A DNA stretch of 59,594 nt from Deinococcus yavapaiensis KR-236 (GTDB lineage Bacteria > Deinococcota > Deinococci > Deinococcales > Deinococcaceae), in contig NZ_QJSX01000020.1 in the NCBI RefSeq assembly GCF_003217515.1, positions 1-59,594 on the forward strand, read 5' to 3'. The position numbers were made by a program, and so were the translations under genes. The notes below the pieces were generated by a model. It was not told where the DNA came from and did not search any database. It saw nothing but the letters and a program-made list of their open reading frames with translations. Positions 44,647 through 53,371 of the stretch are shown piece after piece (within the stretch, counting starts at the first letter, position 1; each line of letters starts with the position of its first letter).

Positions 44647-45195
44647 TCAAGACGAGCGCCGCAAGTAGGCGCTCGGAACGTCGTCCGCGAGCCACACGCC
44701 GTTCTCGGAGCGGTAGAAGACTCGGCCGTCGGCGTGCATTCTCGCCGCGTCCACCGTCAGCACGACCGCTCGACCATGCCGCGCGCCGACCCGCCGCGCC
44801 GTCTCCTCGTCCGCCGAGAGGTGCACGTGATGGCGCCGCATCGCCCGCAAGCCTTCGCGCAAAATCACGTCGACCTTGTCGGCGCTCGTTCCGTGGTACA
44901 GCACGGCGGGTGGTTCGATCGGCGCGAGCTGCAAGTCCACTTCGACGCTGTGACCTTGGTTCGCGCGGATTCTCGCTTTCGGGGCGTCGAAGGAAAAGCG
45001 GCGCTTGTCGCTCGAACGCACGACCTCTTCTAGGTCCGTTCGCGAGACGTACTGACCGCGCTCGCCGAGCGCGGTCAGCAGGGCCTCCACGTCCACCCAG
45101 CCGCCGAGTTGCAACGTCAAGCCGAGCTCGTGCGGCGCGTGCCTCAGGAAGCGCGCGAGGGTCTTGCTGAGCCTCACGCGGGCGCGGTCGTCCAT
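44647..45195 (-). CDS. kptA: RNA 2'-phosphotransferase KptA/Tpt1
   Basis: 182 aa, usual length. SKTLARFLRHAPHELGL gives the first Arg-His pair, IRANQGHSVEVDL the NAD+/RNA Arg, and LYHGTS the ADP-ribosyltransferase-like core. Tpt1 transfers an internal RNA 2'-phosphate to NAD+. In fungi it finishes tRNA splicing; its substrate in bacteria is unclear, but ligases sealing 2'-phosphate ends would create one. TACCCT (45207-45202) lies 6 bases before the ATG, which is therefore chosen over the longer frame. Confidence 0.93.
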   Translation of the reverse strand: MDDRARVRLSKTLARFLRHAPHELGLTLQLGGWVDVEALLTALGERGQYVSRTDLEEVVRSSDKRRFSFDAPKARIRANQGHSVEVDLQLAPIEPPAVLYHGTSADKVDVILREGLRAMRRHHVHLSADEETARRVGARHGRAVVLTVDAARMHADGRVFYRSENGVWLADDVPSAYLRRSS

Positions 45196-45262
45196 GAACG
45201 CAGGGTAGCCGAACAAGCCCTGAGGCGCGTGCGTGAAGTGGCGTACGCGCTTCACGCCGCCC

Positions 45263-46450
45263 TCAACTCGTGCGTACGTGCAAGTGGCGCAGGCCTCGGA
45301 ACATCGTGCTGGGACGGCGTTCGAAGGCGGCGAGTTCGAGGTGTTCGAAGCGGCGCACAAGCTCCTCGAAGGCGACGCGCGCTTCGAGCTTGGCGAGAGG
45401 GGCGCCGAGGCAGAAGTGGATGCCGCGCCCGAAGCTGAGGTGGCGGTTGGGCATGCGGGTGACGAGAAACGAGTCGGGCTGCGCAAAGACGAGGGGATCG
45501 CGGTTGCCCGCGCCGATCACGGCGCTCACCTGCTCGCCTCGGCGCACGACTTGCCCGCCGATCTCGACGTCTTCGAGCGCGGCGCGGAACAAGGCGCGTT
45601 GCACGGGAGCGTCGAAGCGCAGCATCTCCTCGATCGCGCTCGGCAAGGCGTCGGGGTGGGCGCGCAAGAAGGCGAGTTGCTCGGGGTGACGCAGCAAGGC
45701 CAGCAATCCGTTGCCGAGCAGGTTCACCGTCGTCTCGTGCCCCGCGATCACGAGTAGGACGAGATTCGAGATGAGCTCGCCGGGTTGAAGTCGGCCGCCT
45801 TCGTCCTCGGCGGCGATGAGGTGCGAGATGAGGTCGTCGGCGGGATTCGCGCGCCGCTTCGCGACGAGCTCGGACAAGAAGCCCGCGAGGGCGGGAATGG
45901 CGGCTTGCGCTCGCGCCGCGTGTTCGGGCGTCGCGTTCGCGAAGTCGCTACCGTCCACGAAGTCCGTGCTCCACGCTCGAAAGGCGTCGTGGTCCTCGGG
46001 CGGCACGCCGAGGAGTTGCGCGATCACGACGACGGGCAAGGGCGTCGCGAAGTCGTCCATGAACTCCAATCGGCCCGAGGAGGCGACGCGGTCGAGCAAG
46101 GTGCTCGCGATGGCGCGAATGGGAGCTTCCATGCGCTCCACGGTTCTCGGCGTGAACGCCTGACCGACGAGGCCGCGCAGACGCGTGTGATCGGGCGGGT
46201 CGGTGGCGAGCATGTGGTTCGGCAAGACGTCGGGCGGCACGTCGCGCACCTTGCGCGCGTCCTTCGTGAGGCGCGCGTCTTTCAAGACTTGCTCCACTTC
46301 GGCGTGACGCGTCGCCATCCACATGCCGCCGCTGTCCGAGGCGTGCGCTTGCCAAAACAAGCCGGGCTGTTCGCGCAGCCGCGCGTACGTCTCGTACGGA
46401 TCGTCGAGAATCGTCGGGTCGAACAAACCGGCCGTCGAAGAAATGGTCAT
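45263..46450 (-). CDS. cytochrome P450
   Basis: 395 aa, soluble bacterial type. I-helix VIAGHETTVNLL (residues ~235-246), ExxR in EEMLR, and heme ligand loop LSFGRGIHFCLGAPLAK with Cys near residue 345. No redox partner gene is adjacent. GGAGG lies 6 bases before the ATG at 46450; the longer frame reaches into the cupredoxin gene. Confidence 0.94.
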   Translation of the reverse strand: MTISSTAGLFDPTILDDPYETYARLREQPGLFWQAHASDSGGMWMATRHAEVEQVLKDARLTKDARKVRDVPPDVLPNHMLATDPPDHTRLRGLVGQAFTPRTVERMEAPIRAIASTLLDRVASSGRLEFMDDFATPLPVVVIAQLLGVPPEDHDAFRAWSTDFVDGSDFANATPEHAARAQAAIPALAGFLSELVAKRRANPADDLISHLIAAEDEGGRLQPGELISNLVLLVIAGHETTVNLLGNGLLALLRHPEQLAFLRAHPDALPSAIEEMLRFDAPVQRALFRAALEDVEIGGQVVRRGEQVSAVIGAGNRDPLVFAQPDSFLVTRMPNRHLSFGRGIHFCLGAPLAKLEARVAFEELVRRFEHLELAAFERRPSTMFRGLRHLHVRTS

Positions 46451-46493
46451 GCCGAGCCTCCGAAAAGCACGGTAGCAGGATTCACGGGCGCGA

Positions 46494-46533
46494 GAAGGCG
46501 CCGACCCCCAAGTGGGGGTCGGCGCCTTCTCGA
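46494..46533. terminator. 18-bp hairpin between cupredoxin and P450 genes
   Basis: An 18-bp perfect stem (46494-46511 / 46516-46533) with AAGT loop. No T-run. Located 8 bases after the cupredoxin stop. Confidence 0.7.
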
Positions 46534-46541
46534 ACGAGGCG

Positions 46542-47072
46542 TCAGCGGTACGTTGCTTCTTTGAGGCTGTTCGCGACGACGAGCTTGACGTACATGCCGT
46601 TGGCGGCGTGACGCCCGACGCGGCACAAAATGAGGTACGAACCGGGGCGGTTGGCGACGAATTTCGTGGTGGGACTGACCATGCCGGGCATCGTGACTTG
46701 CGTGGCGGCATCCTTGAAGGCGAGCTTGGCTCCGCCGACGTTGCTCGGTACGCTCGCCCCGCTCACGACAGCGAAGTCGTGCGGCATGCGGCCTCCGTTG
46801 GCGAGCGTGACCTCGATCGTCCAACCGAGCGGCACGGTGAGGGTCTTTTCGCCTTTGGCGTCGCCGTTGTAGTTCAAGCCGTTGTTCGCCGTGTCGTGTC
46901 CCGCGACGAACACGACTTTCACGGTCTTCGTGGCGGTGTCGGTCGTGACGGACGTTGTCGGGAGGGGAGCGGTCGTGGAGGGGGCGGCTTGGGCCATCGT
47001 CGGCATGGACGGCATCTGGGCGAGGGCGGCGGTGACGACGAGAAGGGCGGGCAGCGCGAGACGTCCGATCAT
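46542..47072 (-). CDS. exported sulfocyanin-like cupredoxin
   Basis: 176 aa with a signal peptide (MIGRLALPALLVVTAALAQ). A Thr/Pro-rich linker (~30-50) precedes the cupredoxin domain: GRMPHDFAVV (His), LILCRVGRHAANGMY (Cys, His, Met), matching sulfocyanin type 1 copper proteins of respiratory chains. AGGAGG lies 7 bases before the ATG. Confidence 0.85.
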   Translation of the reverse strand: MIGRLALPALLVVTAALAQMPSMPTMAQAAPSTTAPLPTTSVTTDTATKTVKVVFVAGHDTANNGLNYNGDAKGEKTLTVPLGWTIEVTLANGGRMPHDFAVVSGASVPSNVGGAKLAFKDAATQVTMPGMVSPTTKFVANRPGSYLILCRVGRHAANGMYVKLVVANSLKEATYR

Positions 47073-47245
47073 ACGAGGTCCTCCTGAAAGTGCGAGCTTG
47101 ATGGAATTGTAAGCGACCGCTCGGTTTATGCCCAGGTCCGAAAGTCGGACGACGGGCGGGACGGACACCCGACTTTGGTCGGGGGCGTGCACGTTGGGCC
47201 CTTATCAGGAATGATTCTTGTTTTTTTCGTGCAGGACGAGGTTTC

Positions 47246-47294
47246 TTGACAAGGCTATTCGTTCGCTCTATGTTAACCCGAGTAGTTTGCTCGG
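47246..47294 (+). promoter_or_regulatory. siderophore operon promoter with inverted repeat
   Basis: TTGACA (47246-47251), 17-base spacer, TATGTT (47269-47274). CCGAG-N7-CTCGG (47278-47294) lies just after the -10, a candidate site for an iron-responsive regulator. Regulator identity is inferred from the operon function only. Confidence 0.65.
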
Positions 47295-47308
47295 AATAGA
47301 GAAGAACG

Positions 47309-48247
47309 ATGACGACCGTCCCCCACCTCGACTTGTGCTGCGCCGCGTCCCTCCGCGCCGGAGAAGACCTCGGCGGCACGGCGCCGCGCTGGGACCACGC
47401 GTTCGCCGTCGCCTTGCCTCAGCGACGCTGGGACGATTTCCGGGACGTCACCTGCTGGTCCGACCATCGCCGCGCCGTTTGGGAACGTCTCGGCGACTTC
47501 GTCAAGACCACCAAGATCGGCTTCGGCCTGCTCGCTTACGACGCGGGCGCTGACTTGCCGCCCTACCACGTCACGCATTACCGTCGCCCCGGACCGTTCG
47601 CCGCCGGATTCGTTCGGCACGACGTCCAAACGACCGAGCAGACCTTTCCCGACTTCGTGGAAGCCGCCTTGCAAGACGTGAGCTCCGCCGCGACGTCGAC
47701 CACCGCCGGCTTGGACTTCCACGTGTGCACGCACGGCCGCGTCGACGCCGCGTGCGGCAAGTTCGGCGCGTCTTTCGAACGCGCCTTGCACGGACGCTTC
47801 GCCCACGCGCGCGCGTGGCGCACCGCCCACATCGGCGGACACCGCTTCGCGCCTACCATGATCGAACTGCCTTCGGGCCGCTTCTGGGGCCGCCTCACGC
47901 CCGGCGTCGCCGAGATGATCGCGCGGCGCGAAGGCGACCCGGGCGTCGTCGCGCGTCACCTGCGCGGCTGGGCGGGGCTCGACGCGTGGGGGCAAGTCGT
48001 GGACCGCGAGATGTTCGCGCGCGAAGGCTGGGCGTGGCTCGACACGCCCAAGCGCGGCGAGACCTTGCACGCCGACGAGCGCGGCGCCGACGTCCGTTTG
48101 GCGTTCGCGCGCCTCGACGGCGCCCTCGGCGCCGTCGAGGCGCGCGTGGAGGTCACGCACACCGTCACCGTGCCCGGCGGCAGCCACAAACCCGACCTCG
48201 TCACGGCGCGGCAGTACGCCGTCACGCGCTTGGAGGTGCGCTCTTGA
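47309..48247 (+). CDS. sucrase/ferredoxin-like (Apd1-type) protein
   Basis: 312 aa. CTHGRVDAACGKFG (two Cys) and HIGGHRFAPTMIELPSG (two His) are the thioredoxin-like ferredoxin ligands of the sucrase-ferredoxin/Apd1 family, which holds a Cys2His2-type 2Fe-2S cluster. First gene of a siderophore-import operon, so a ferric-siderophore reductase role is plausible. Its stop overlaps the permease TTG (TTGA). Confidence 0.82.
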   Translation: MTTVPHLDLCCAASLRAGEDLGGTAPRWDHAFAVALPQRRWDDFRDVTCWSDHRRAVWERLGDFVKTTKIGFGLLAYDAGADLPPYHVTHYRRPGPFAAGFVRHDVQTTEQTFPDFVEAALQDVSSAATSTTAGLDFHVCTHGRVDAACGKFGASFERALHGRFAHARAWRTAHIGGHRFAPTMIELPSGRFWGRLTPGVAEMIARREGDPGVVARHLRGWAGLDAWGQVVDREMFAREGWAWLDTPKRGETLHADERGADVRLAFARLDGALGAVEARVEVTHTVTVPGGSHKPDLVTARQYAVTRLEVRS

Positions 48248-49260
48248 TCCTCGCGCGCCGCCTCGCCCGTCCGAGGGCGGCCGTGCGCGGCTTGGCCTTC
48301 ATCCTCGCGCTCGCTTCGCTGCTGCTCGGCCTCGTCGCCGCCCTCGCGTTCGGCGCGACCGACATCGAATTCTCGCGCGCGTTCGCCTTGCTGCTCGCTC
48401 CGGACGACTCCGCCCAAAGCCTCATCGTGTGGACCCTGCGCTTGCCGCGCGCCCTCGTCGCCGCCCTCGCCGGAGCGGGCCTCGGCGTGTCGGGCGCGCT
48501 GTTGCAGGGCGTGACGCGCAATCCGCTCGCCGATCCGGGCATCCTCGGCGTGGAGGCGGGCGCGGCCCTCGCCATTTTGATCGGGGTGGTGTTCTTGCCG
48601 GGGCTCACGGCGGCCGGCTTCGTGCCGCTCGCCTTCGCGGGGGGCTTGCTCGCCGCGATGCTCGCGCTCGGCATCGCGCGCGGCGTCGGCCTCACGCCGC
48701 TGCGCCTCGCGCTCGCCGGGGTGGCCGTCGCGTCCCTCGTCGGCGCGGGCTCGCGCACCCTGCAGATTCTGTTCGAGGAGCGCGCGACCTCCGCGCTGTT
48801 CAGCCTCTCGGGTAGCGTCGCCAACCGTACGTGGGCGCACGTGTCGAGCGTGGCGCCGTGGGTGCTCGGCGGTTTGCTCGTCGCCTTCGCGCTCGCGCGG
48901 CGCGTGAACATTCTCGCGCTCGGCGAGGACCTCGCGCGCGGCCTCGGCGTGAACAGCGCCCGAGAGACGCTGCTCGTCACGCTGCTCGGCGTGTTGCTCG
49001 CCGCCGCCGCCGTGAGCGTCGTCGGACCGATCGGGTTCGTCGGCCTCGTCGTGCCGCACGCCGCGCGCGGCCTCGTCGGCGTCGACCACCGTTTGCTCTT
49101 GCCGCTGTCCGCCCTGCTCGGCGCCGCCCTGCTCGTGTGGGCGGACGTCGCCGCGCGCCTCGTCGCTCGTCCGGCCGAGACACCCGTCGGCATCCTCATC
49201 GGGGCGTTCGGCGCGCCCTTCTTCGTCCTGCTCGCCCGCCGCCTCAAGCGCGCGGAGTAA
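48244..49260 (+). CDS. FecCD-type siderophore ABC permease
   Basis: 338-aa membrane protein with ~9-10 helices. LRLPRALVAALAGAGLGVSGALLQGVTRNPLADPGILG is the FecCD signature region, followed by GPIGFVGLVVPHAARGLVG near residue 265. TTG start chosen by its 4-base overlap with the upstream stop. Confidence 0.9.
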   Translation: MILARRLARPRAAVRGLAFILALASLLLGLVAALAFGATDIEFSRAFALLLAPDDSAQSLIVWTLRLPRALVAALAGAGLGVSGALLQGVTRNPLADPGILGVEAGAALAILIGVVFLPGLTAAGFVPLAFAGGLLAAMLALGIARGVGLTPLRLALAGVAVASLVGAGSRTLQILFEERATSALFSLSGSVANRTWAHVSSVAPWVLGGLLVAFALARRVNILALGEDLARGLGVNSARETLLVTLLGVLLAAAAVSVVGPIGFVGLVVPHAARGLVGVDHRLLLPLSALLGAALLVWADVAARLVARPAETPVGILIGAFGAPFFVLLARRLKRAE

Positions 49261-49276
49261 TTCCTCGGAGTGTTCC

Positions 49277-50203
49277 ATGAAGAAGACCCCTCTGCTGCTC
49301 GCCGCCCTGCTCGCCTCGCCCGCCTTCGCCATCACCGTGAAGCACGAGCGCGGCACCCTCGACCTCAATGCTTCCGCCAAGCGCGTCGTCGTGCTGGAGT
49401 ACAGCTTCCTCGACACCCTCGAAGCGCTCGGCGTGAAGGCGGCGGGCGCGGCGATCGGCACGCAAGGCGGTGACCGAGGCGCTCCCCCGTACCTCGCGGC
49501 GCGCACGAAAGGCACGGCCAGCATCGGCTCGCGCGCCCAACCGAACCTGGAGGCGATCCTCGCGGTGAAGCCCGACGTGATCCTCGCCGACGCCTTCGTG
49601 CACACCAACCTCTATCCGCAACTCGACCGAATCGCGCCGACCGCCGCCTTCCAAAGTCGTCGCGGCAGTTACGACGACATCATGAATCAAGTTCTCGACA
49701 TCGGCCGCATCGTCGGCAAGGAATCGGCGGCCAAGCGCATCGTGGACGAGCAGGCGCGACTTCTGCAAAAGGCGAAGGCGTTCGCGAAGCGCGGCGCGCC
49801 CGGCGCCGTCATGGCCGTCGCCACCGAGAACTCTTTCACCGTGCACTCCACCGAGGCGTTCGTCGGGAGCCTCATCGAGAAGCTCGGCCGCAAGAACCTC
49901 GTCAAGCCGCAAGGCACGACGACGCAGTACGAATTGAGCCTCGAAGGCCTCGTGGCCCTCAATCCGGGCACGCTCGTCTTGTTCACCGGAGTCGACGAGA
50001 AGCCGATCGTGCGGGAGTGGGCCAAGAACCCCCTGTGGCAGAAGATCAGCGCCGTGCAGCGCGGCCGCGTGTACGAGTTCGACCGTGACTTGTGGACGCG
50101 CGCGCGCGGACCGATCGCCCTCAAGATGATGCTCGCGCAAAGCATCGACTCGGGCCTTCTGCAAGACAAGGCGCCCGCCAAGGAGTTCGCGTTCAAGCCG
50201 TGA
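49277..50203 (+). CDS. iron-siderophore binding protein (FecB-like)
   Basis: 308 aa with a signal peptide (MKKTPLLLAALLASPAFA) and no lipobox. AKRVVVLEYSFLDTLEALGV, KPDVILADAFVHTNLYPQLDRIAP and VYEFDRDLWTRARGP mark the periplasmic-binding type II (FecB/FepB) fold. Delivers ferric siderophore to the two permeases. Confidence 0.9.
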   Translation: MKKTPLLLAALLASPAFAITVKHERGTLDLNASAKRVVVLEYSFLDTLEALGVKAAGAAIGTQGGDRGAPPYLAARTKGTASIGSRAQPNLEAILAVKPDVILADAFVHTNLYPQLDRIAPTAAFQSRRGSYDDIMNQVLDIGRIVGKESAAKRIVDEQARLLQKAKAFAKRGAPGAVMAVATENSFTVHSTEAFVGSLIEKLGRKNLVKPQGTTTQYELSLEGLVALNPGTLVLFTGVDEKPIVREWAKNPLWQKISAVQRGRVYEFDRDLWTRARGPIALKMMLAQSIDSGLLQDKAPAKEFAFKP

Positions 50204-51195
50204 ACGCTCGGCGCGCCCTGCTCCTCGTGCCCGCCTTGGCGGCCCTCTTGCTGCTCGTCGGCGTGCTGTCGCTGGGGCTGGGCGCCGTGCGCACGCCTCC
50301 CGGCGAGGTGCTCGGCGTCCTGCTCGGCGGCGGCGACGAGCTCACCCGCCGCATCCTGGTGGAGCTGCGCTTGCCGCGCGTCCTCGTCGCGGCCCTGGCG
50401 GGCGCGATGTTCGCGGCGAGCGGCACGATCTTGCAAGGCGTCGTTCGCAATCCGCTCGCCTCGCCCGACATCGTCGGCGTGGGCGCGGGCGCGGGCCTCG
50501 CCGCCACGGTGACGCTCTTGGTCTTGCCGAGCGCGCCGTCGTGGGCGCTTCCGTGGAGCGCGTTCGCGGGCGCTTGGCTGGGATTCGCCGCCGTCTTTTT
50601 GCTGGCGCGCGAACGCGGCGCGGTGCAGCCCGTGCGCCTCGCCCTGATCGGCGTGGCCGTCGGCGCGGCCCTCGGCGCGGCGCAGCAACTCGTGCTCGTT
50701 CGGGCGCCCGACGGGATCGCGGGCGCCTTGGCCTTCCTCACCGGCACCGTGTACGGCGCGGACATCGAACGTGTCCTGCGCGTTCTTCCTTGGGCGGCGG
50801 TCCTGCTTCCACTGGGCTTCGTGCTCGCGCGGCGCCTCGACGTCCTGAGCTTCGGCGAGAGCGTCGCGACGTCTCTTGGAACGCGCGTGGGGCTCGCCCG
50901 TGGAATCGCGCTCACCGTCGCCGTGGGGCTGGCGTCGGCGGCGGTGACGGGCGCGGGCATCCTCGGGTTCGTGGGCTTGCTCGCTCCTCACCTCGCCCGA
51001 CTGCTCGTCGGCGGTCTGCACGCACGCCTTCTGCCCGTGGCGGCGCTGCTCGGCGCGGTGCTCGTCGTCGTGGCCGACACGATCGGACGCGCGGTGCTGC
51101 CGCCGCTGGAACTTCCGGCCGGCATCGTGACCACCCTCGTCGGCGCGCCGTACTTTTTATGGCTTCTGCGCCGCACCTCCGGAGCGCTATCTTGA
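50200..51195 (+). CDS. FecCD-type siderophore ABC permease
   Basis: 331 aa. LRLPRVLVAALAGAMFAASG, VRNPLASPDIVGVGAGAG and LGFVGLLAPHLARLLVG show the second FecCD permease. GTG start overlapping the binding-protein stop (GTGA). Two different permeases per system are normal for Fec/Fep transporters. Confidence 0.9.
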   Translation: MNARRALLLVPALAALLLLVGVLSLGLGAVRTPPGEVLGVLLGGGDELTRRILVELRLPRVLVAALAGAMFAASGTILQGVVRNPLASPDIVGVGAGAGLAATVTLLVLPSAPSWALPWSAFAGAWLGFAAVFLLARERGAVQPVRLALIGVAVGAALGAAQQLVLVRAPDGIAGALAFLTGTVYGADIERVLRVLPWAAVLLPLGFVLARRLDVLSFGESVATSLGTRVGLARGIALTVAVGLASAAVTGAGILGFVGLLAPHLARLLVGGLHARLLPVAALLGAVLVVVADTIGRAVLPPLELPAGIVTTLVGAPYFLWLLRRTSGALS

Positions 51196-52025
51196 CGCAC
51201 GTGACCGCAAAACTCGCGACGCGCAACCTCGGCCTCAAGTACGGCAATCGCGCCGTCTTCGAAGGCCTCGACCTCTCCTTGCGAGGAGGCGCCGTCACGA
51301 CGATCATCGGGGCGAACGGCAGCGGAAAGTCCACGTTGCTGCGCTCCCTGTCGCGCCTTCTCGCTCCCGACCGAGGAGCCGTCCTGCTCAACGGCGCCGA
51401 CGTGCACCGCCTGCCATCGAAGGTGGTCGCTCAGCAACTCGCGATCCTGCCGCAAGGACCGAGCGCGCCCGAAGGCCTCACCGTCGAGGAACTCGCGTGG
51501 TTCGGTCGGCATCCGCATCAAGGCCTGCTCGGCGGACGCACCGCCGAGGACCGCCGCCTCGTGGAGTGGGCGCTCGACCAGACGGGCATGCGCATCTTCG
51601 CGTCCCGGCCGCTCGATTCCCTTTCGGGCGGGCAGCGGCAACGGGCGTGGATCGCCATGAGCCTCGCTCAAGGAACCGACGTCCTGCTGCTCGACGAGCC
51701 CACGACGTACCTCGACCTCAGCCACCAACTCGAAGTGCTGCACCTCGTGCGACGCCTCAACGAGCAGCAAGGCAAGACGATCGTGATGGTCCTGCACGAC
51801 CTCAATCAGGCCGTCAGGTATTCCGACGAGGTCGTGGCGGTGCTCGACGGTCGAGTGTACGCGCAGGGCGATCCGAGCGACGTCATGACGAAGGACCTGC
51901 TGCGCGACGTGTTCGGCCTCGAAGCGCACCTGCTCGCCGATCCCGACACGGGCCGTCCGCACGTCATTCCGTACGGCATCGCCCGCAAAGCGCACCTCGA
52001 CGCCGCGCCGCGCTCCAAGAGTTGA
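51192..52025 (+). CDS. siderophore ABC transporter ATPase (FecE/FepC type)
   Basis: 277 aa. Walker A GANGSGKST, LPQGPSAPEGLTVEELAWFGRHP, signature LSGGQRQRAWIAMSLAQ, Walker B VLLLDEPTTYLDLSHQ and VLHDLNQAVRYSD, the latter strings typical of FepC-type ATPases. TTG start overlapping the permease stop (TTGA); GTG 51201 is a less likely alternative. Confidence 0.92.
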   Translation: MTHVTAKLATRNLGLKYGNRAVFEGLDLSLRGGAVTTIIGANGSGKSTLLRSLSRLLAPDRGAVLLNGADVHRLPSKVVAQQLAILPQGPSAPEGLTVEELAWFGRHPHQGLLGGRTAEDRRLVEWALDQTGMRIFASRPLDSLSGGQRQRAWIAMSLAQGTDVLLLDEPTTYLDLSHQLEVLHLVRRLNEQQGKTIVMVLHDLNQAVRYSDEVVAVLDGRVYAQGDPSDVMTKDLLRDVFGLEAHLLADPDTGRPHVIPYGIARKAHLDAAPRSKS

Positions 52026-52039
52026 ATTATGCTGGGCGG

Positions 52040-52555
52040 GTGATGTCCCGCTCGGCGCACCTCTGGGCCCTGCTCGACGCGTTCGCTCCCTCTACGCCGA
52101 ACGAGGCGGCGGCCGTCTTGGCGACGCGCCGATTGCTGCGCTCGCCCGATCCGTTTTCGCGGTTCGCCCGACCGGGCCACGTCACGGCGTCGGCGGTGCT
52201 GTTCGCTCCCGACGCGACGCGCGTCGCCCTGATTTGGCACGAGAAGCTTCGCCGAGCGCTTCAACCCGGCGGGCACGTCGAGCCGGACGACGCGAACGTG
52301 TTGGAAGCGGCGTGGCGCGAACTTCAAGAGGAGACGGGCGTCACGCGGGCGGACGTGGCACTCATGACGCCGCACCTCGTCGGCGTGGACGTGCACGCCA
52401 TTCCCGAGAACTCCAAAGAGGGCGCGCACGTGCATCACGACCTGCGCTTCGCCTTTCGCCTCACGTCCGACCGCGTGTTGCCGCTCGTGCGCTGGACGCT
52501 TCCCGACGATTTGGACGCCGGGTTGAAGCTGGCCGTGGCGCGCGTTCTCGCTTGA
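52040..52555 (+). CDS. Nudix hydrolase
   Basis: 171 aa. Nudix helix GGHVEPDDANVLEAAWRELQEETGV holds the REXXEE core, though the first acidic part is shifted by one residue relative to the consensus. Nudix enzymes cleave nucleoside-diphosphate derivatives; Deinococcus encodes many. TATGCT (52028-52033) lies 6 bases before the GTG at 52040, favouring a leaderless GTG start over the following ATG. Confidence 0.85.
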   Translation: MMSRSAHLWALLDAFAPSTPNEAAAVLATRRLLRSPDPFSRFARPGHVTASAVLFAPDATRVALIWHEKLRRALQPGGHVEPDDANVLEAAWRELQEETGVTRADVALMTPHLVGVDVHAIPENSKEGAHVHHDLRFAFRLTSDRVLPLVRWTLPDDLDAGLKLAVARVLA

Positions 52556-52564
52556 GGCTGCCGA

Positions 52565-53332
52565 TCAGGGGCAGCGCACGTCCTGACCGAAGTACGCCTT
52601 GCTGAGCTTGGCGTACGTTCCGTCCGCCATCAACTTCTCCAGCGCGGCGTTCACGGCGCTCACGAGCGAGGTGTTGCCGAGGCCGACCGCCATGCCGATG
52701 CGCTCGGGAAAGATGACGTCGCCGATTTGGAGTTTGCCGGGCATCGTCTTTACGACGTCTAAGGCGTTGAAGCGGTCGAGAACCATGGTGTCGGCGCGCT
52801 TCACGAGCACGGCCGTCAGTTGGTCGTTCGTGGTCGGCAGCGTCTTAATTTCCTTCAAGCCCGGCAGTCGTTGGGCGTACTGCAGGTAGGACGTGTTCAC
52901 GCCAAGCGTCACGACTTTGCCTTTGAGGTCGGCGAGGGTCTTCGGGCCGCCGGGACGCGACACCAGGACGCCGCCCGAGCAGTAGTGCGGATTGCTGAAG
53001 CTCACGGCCTTCTGCCGCTCGGGCGTGATGCCGTGCGAGGCGATCACGAGGTCGTACTTGTTCTGCGCCAGCCCGATGAGCAAGCTGTCGAACACGATGG
53101 TCGTCCACTGTGGCTTGAGGCCCATCTGCTTGGCGATGGCGTTTCCGAGGTCGACTTCGAATCCGGTGAGGGTCTTGCCTTTGAAGTAGTTGAACGGCGG
53201 GTAGTTTCCTTCCGTCGCGAGCCGCAGCACTCCGGTCTTGCGAATCTCGGCGAGGGTCGCGGGCTGGGCCGCCGCGCTCGAACAGGCGACGGCGGCGAGG
53301 ACCAGCGAGAGGCGGAAAAGCGTTCGGTTCAT
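52565..53332 (-). CDS. amino-acid-type ABC substrate-binding protein (SBP family 3)
   Basis: 255 aa with signal peptide MNRTLFRLSLVLAAVACSSA. GVLRLATEGNYPPFNYF, GFEVDLGNAIAKQMGL, DLVIASHGITPERQKAVSFSNPHY and DLKGKVVTLGVNTSYLQYA are family 3 hallmarks. Last gene of the fructosamine operon; no permease or ATPase is next to it, so it must use components encoded elsewhere. Ligand probably a fructosyl-amino acid. GAGGAGG precedes the ATG. Confidence 0.88.
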   Translation of the reverse strand: MNRTLFRLSLVLAAVACSSAAAQPATLAEIRKTGVLRLATEGNYPPFNYFKGKTLTGFEVDLGNAIAKQMGLKPQWTTIVFDSLLIGLAQNKYDLVIASHGITPERQKAVSFSNPHYCSGGVLVSRPGGPKTLADLKGKVVTLGVNTSYLQYAQRLPGLKEIKTLPTTNDQLTAVLVKRADTMVLDRFNALDVVKTMPGKLQIGDVIFPERIGMAVGLGNTSLVSAVNAALEKLMADGTYAKLSKAYFGQDVRCP

Positions 53333-53371
53333 ACGTCCTCCTCGAAAGCCGAAACGTCCGGGGACGCTCGG

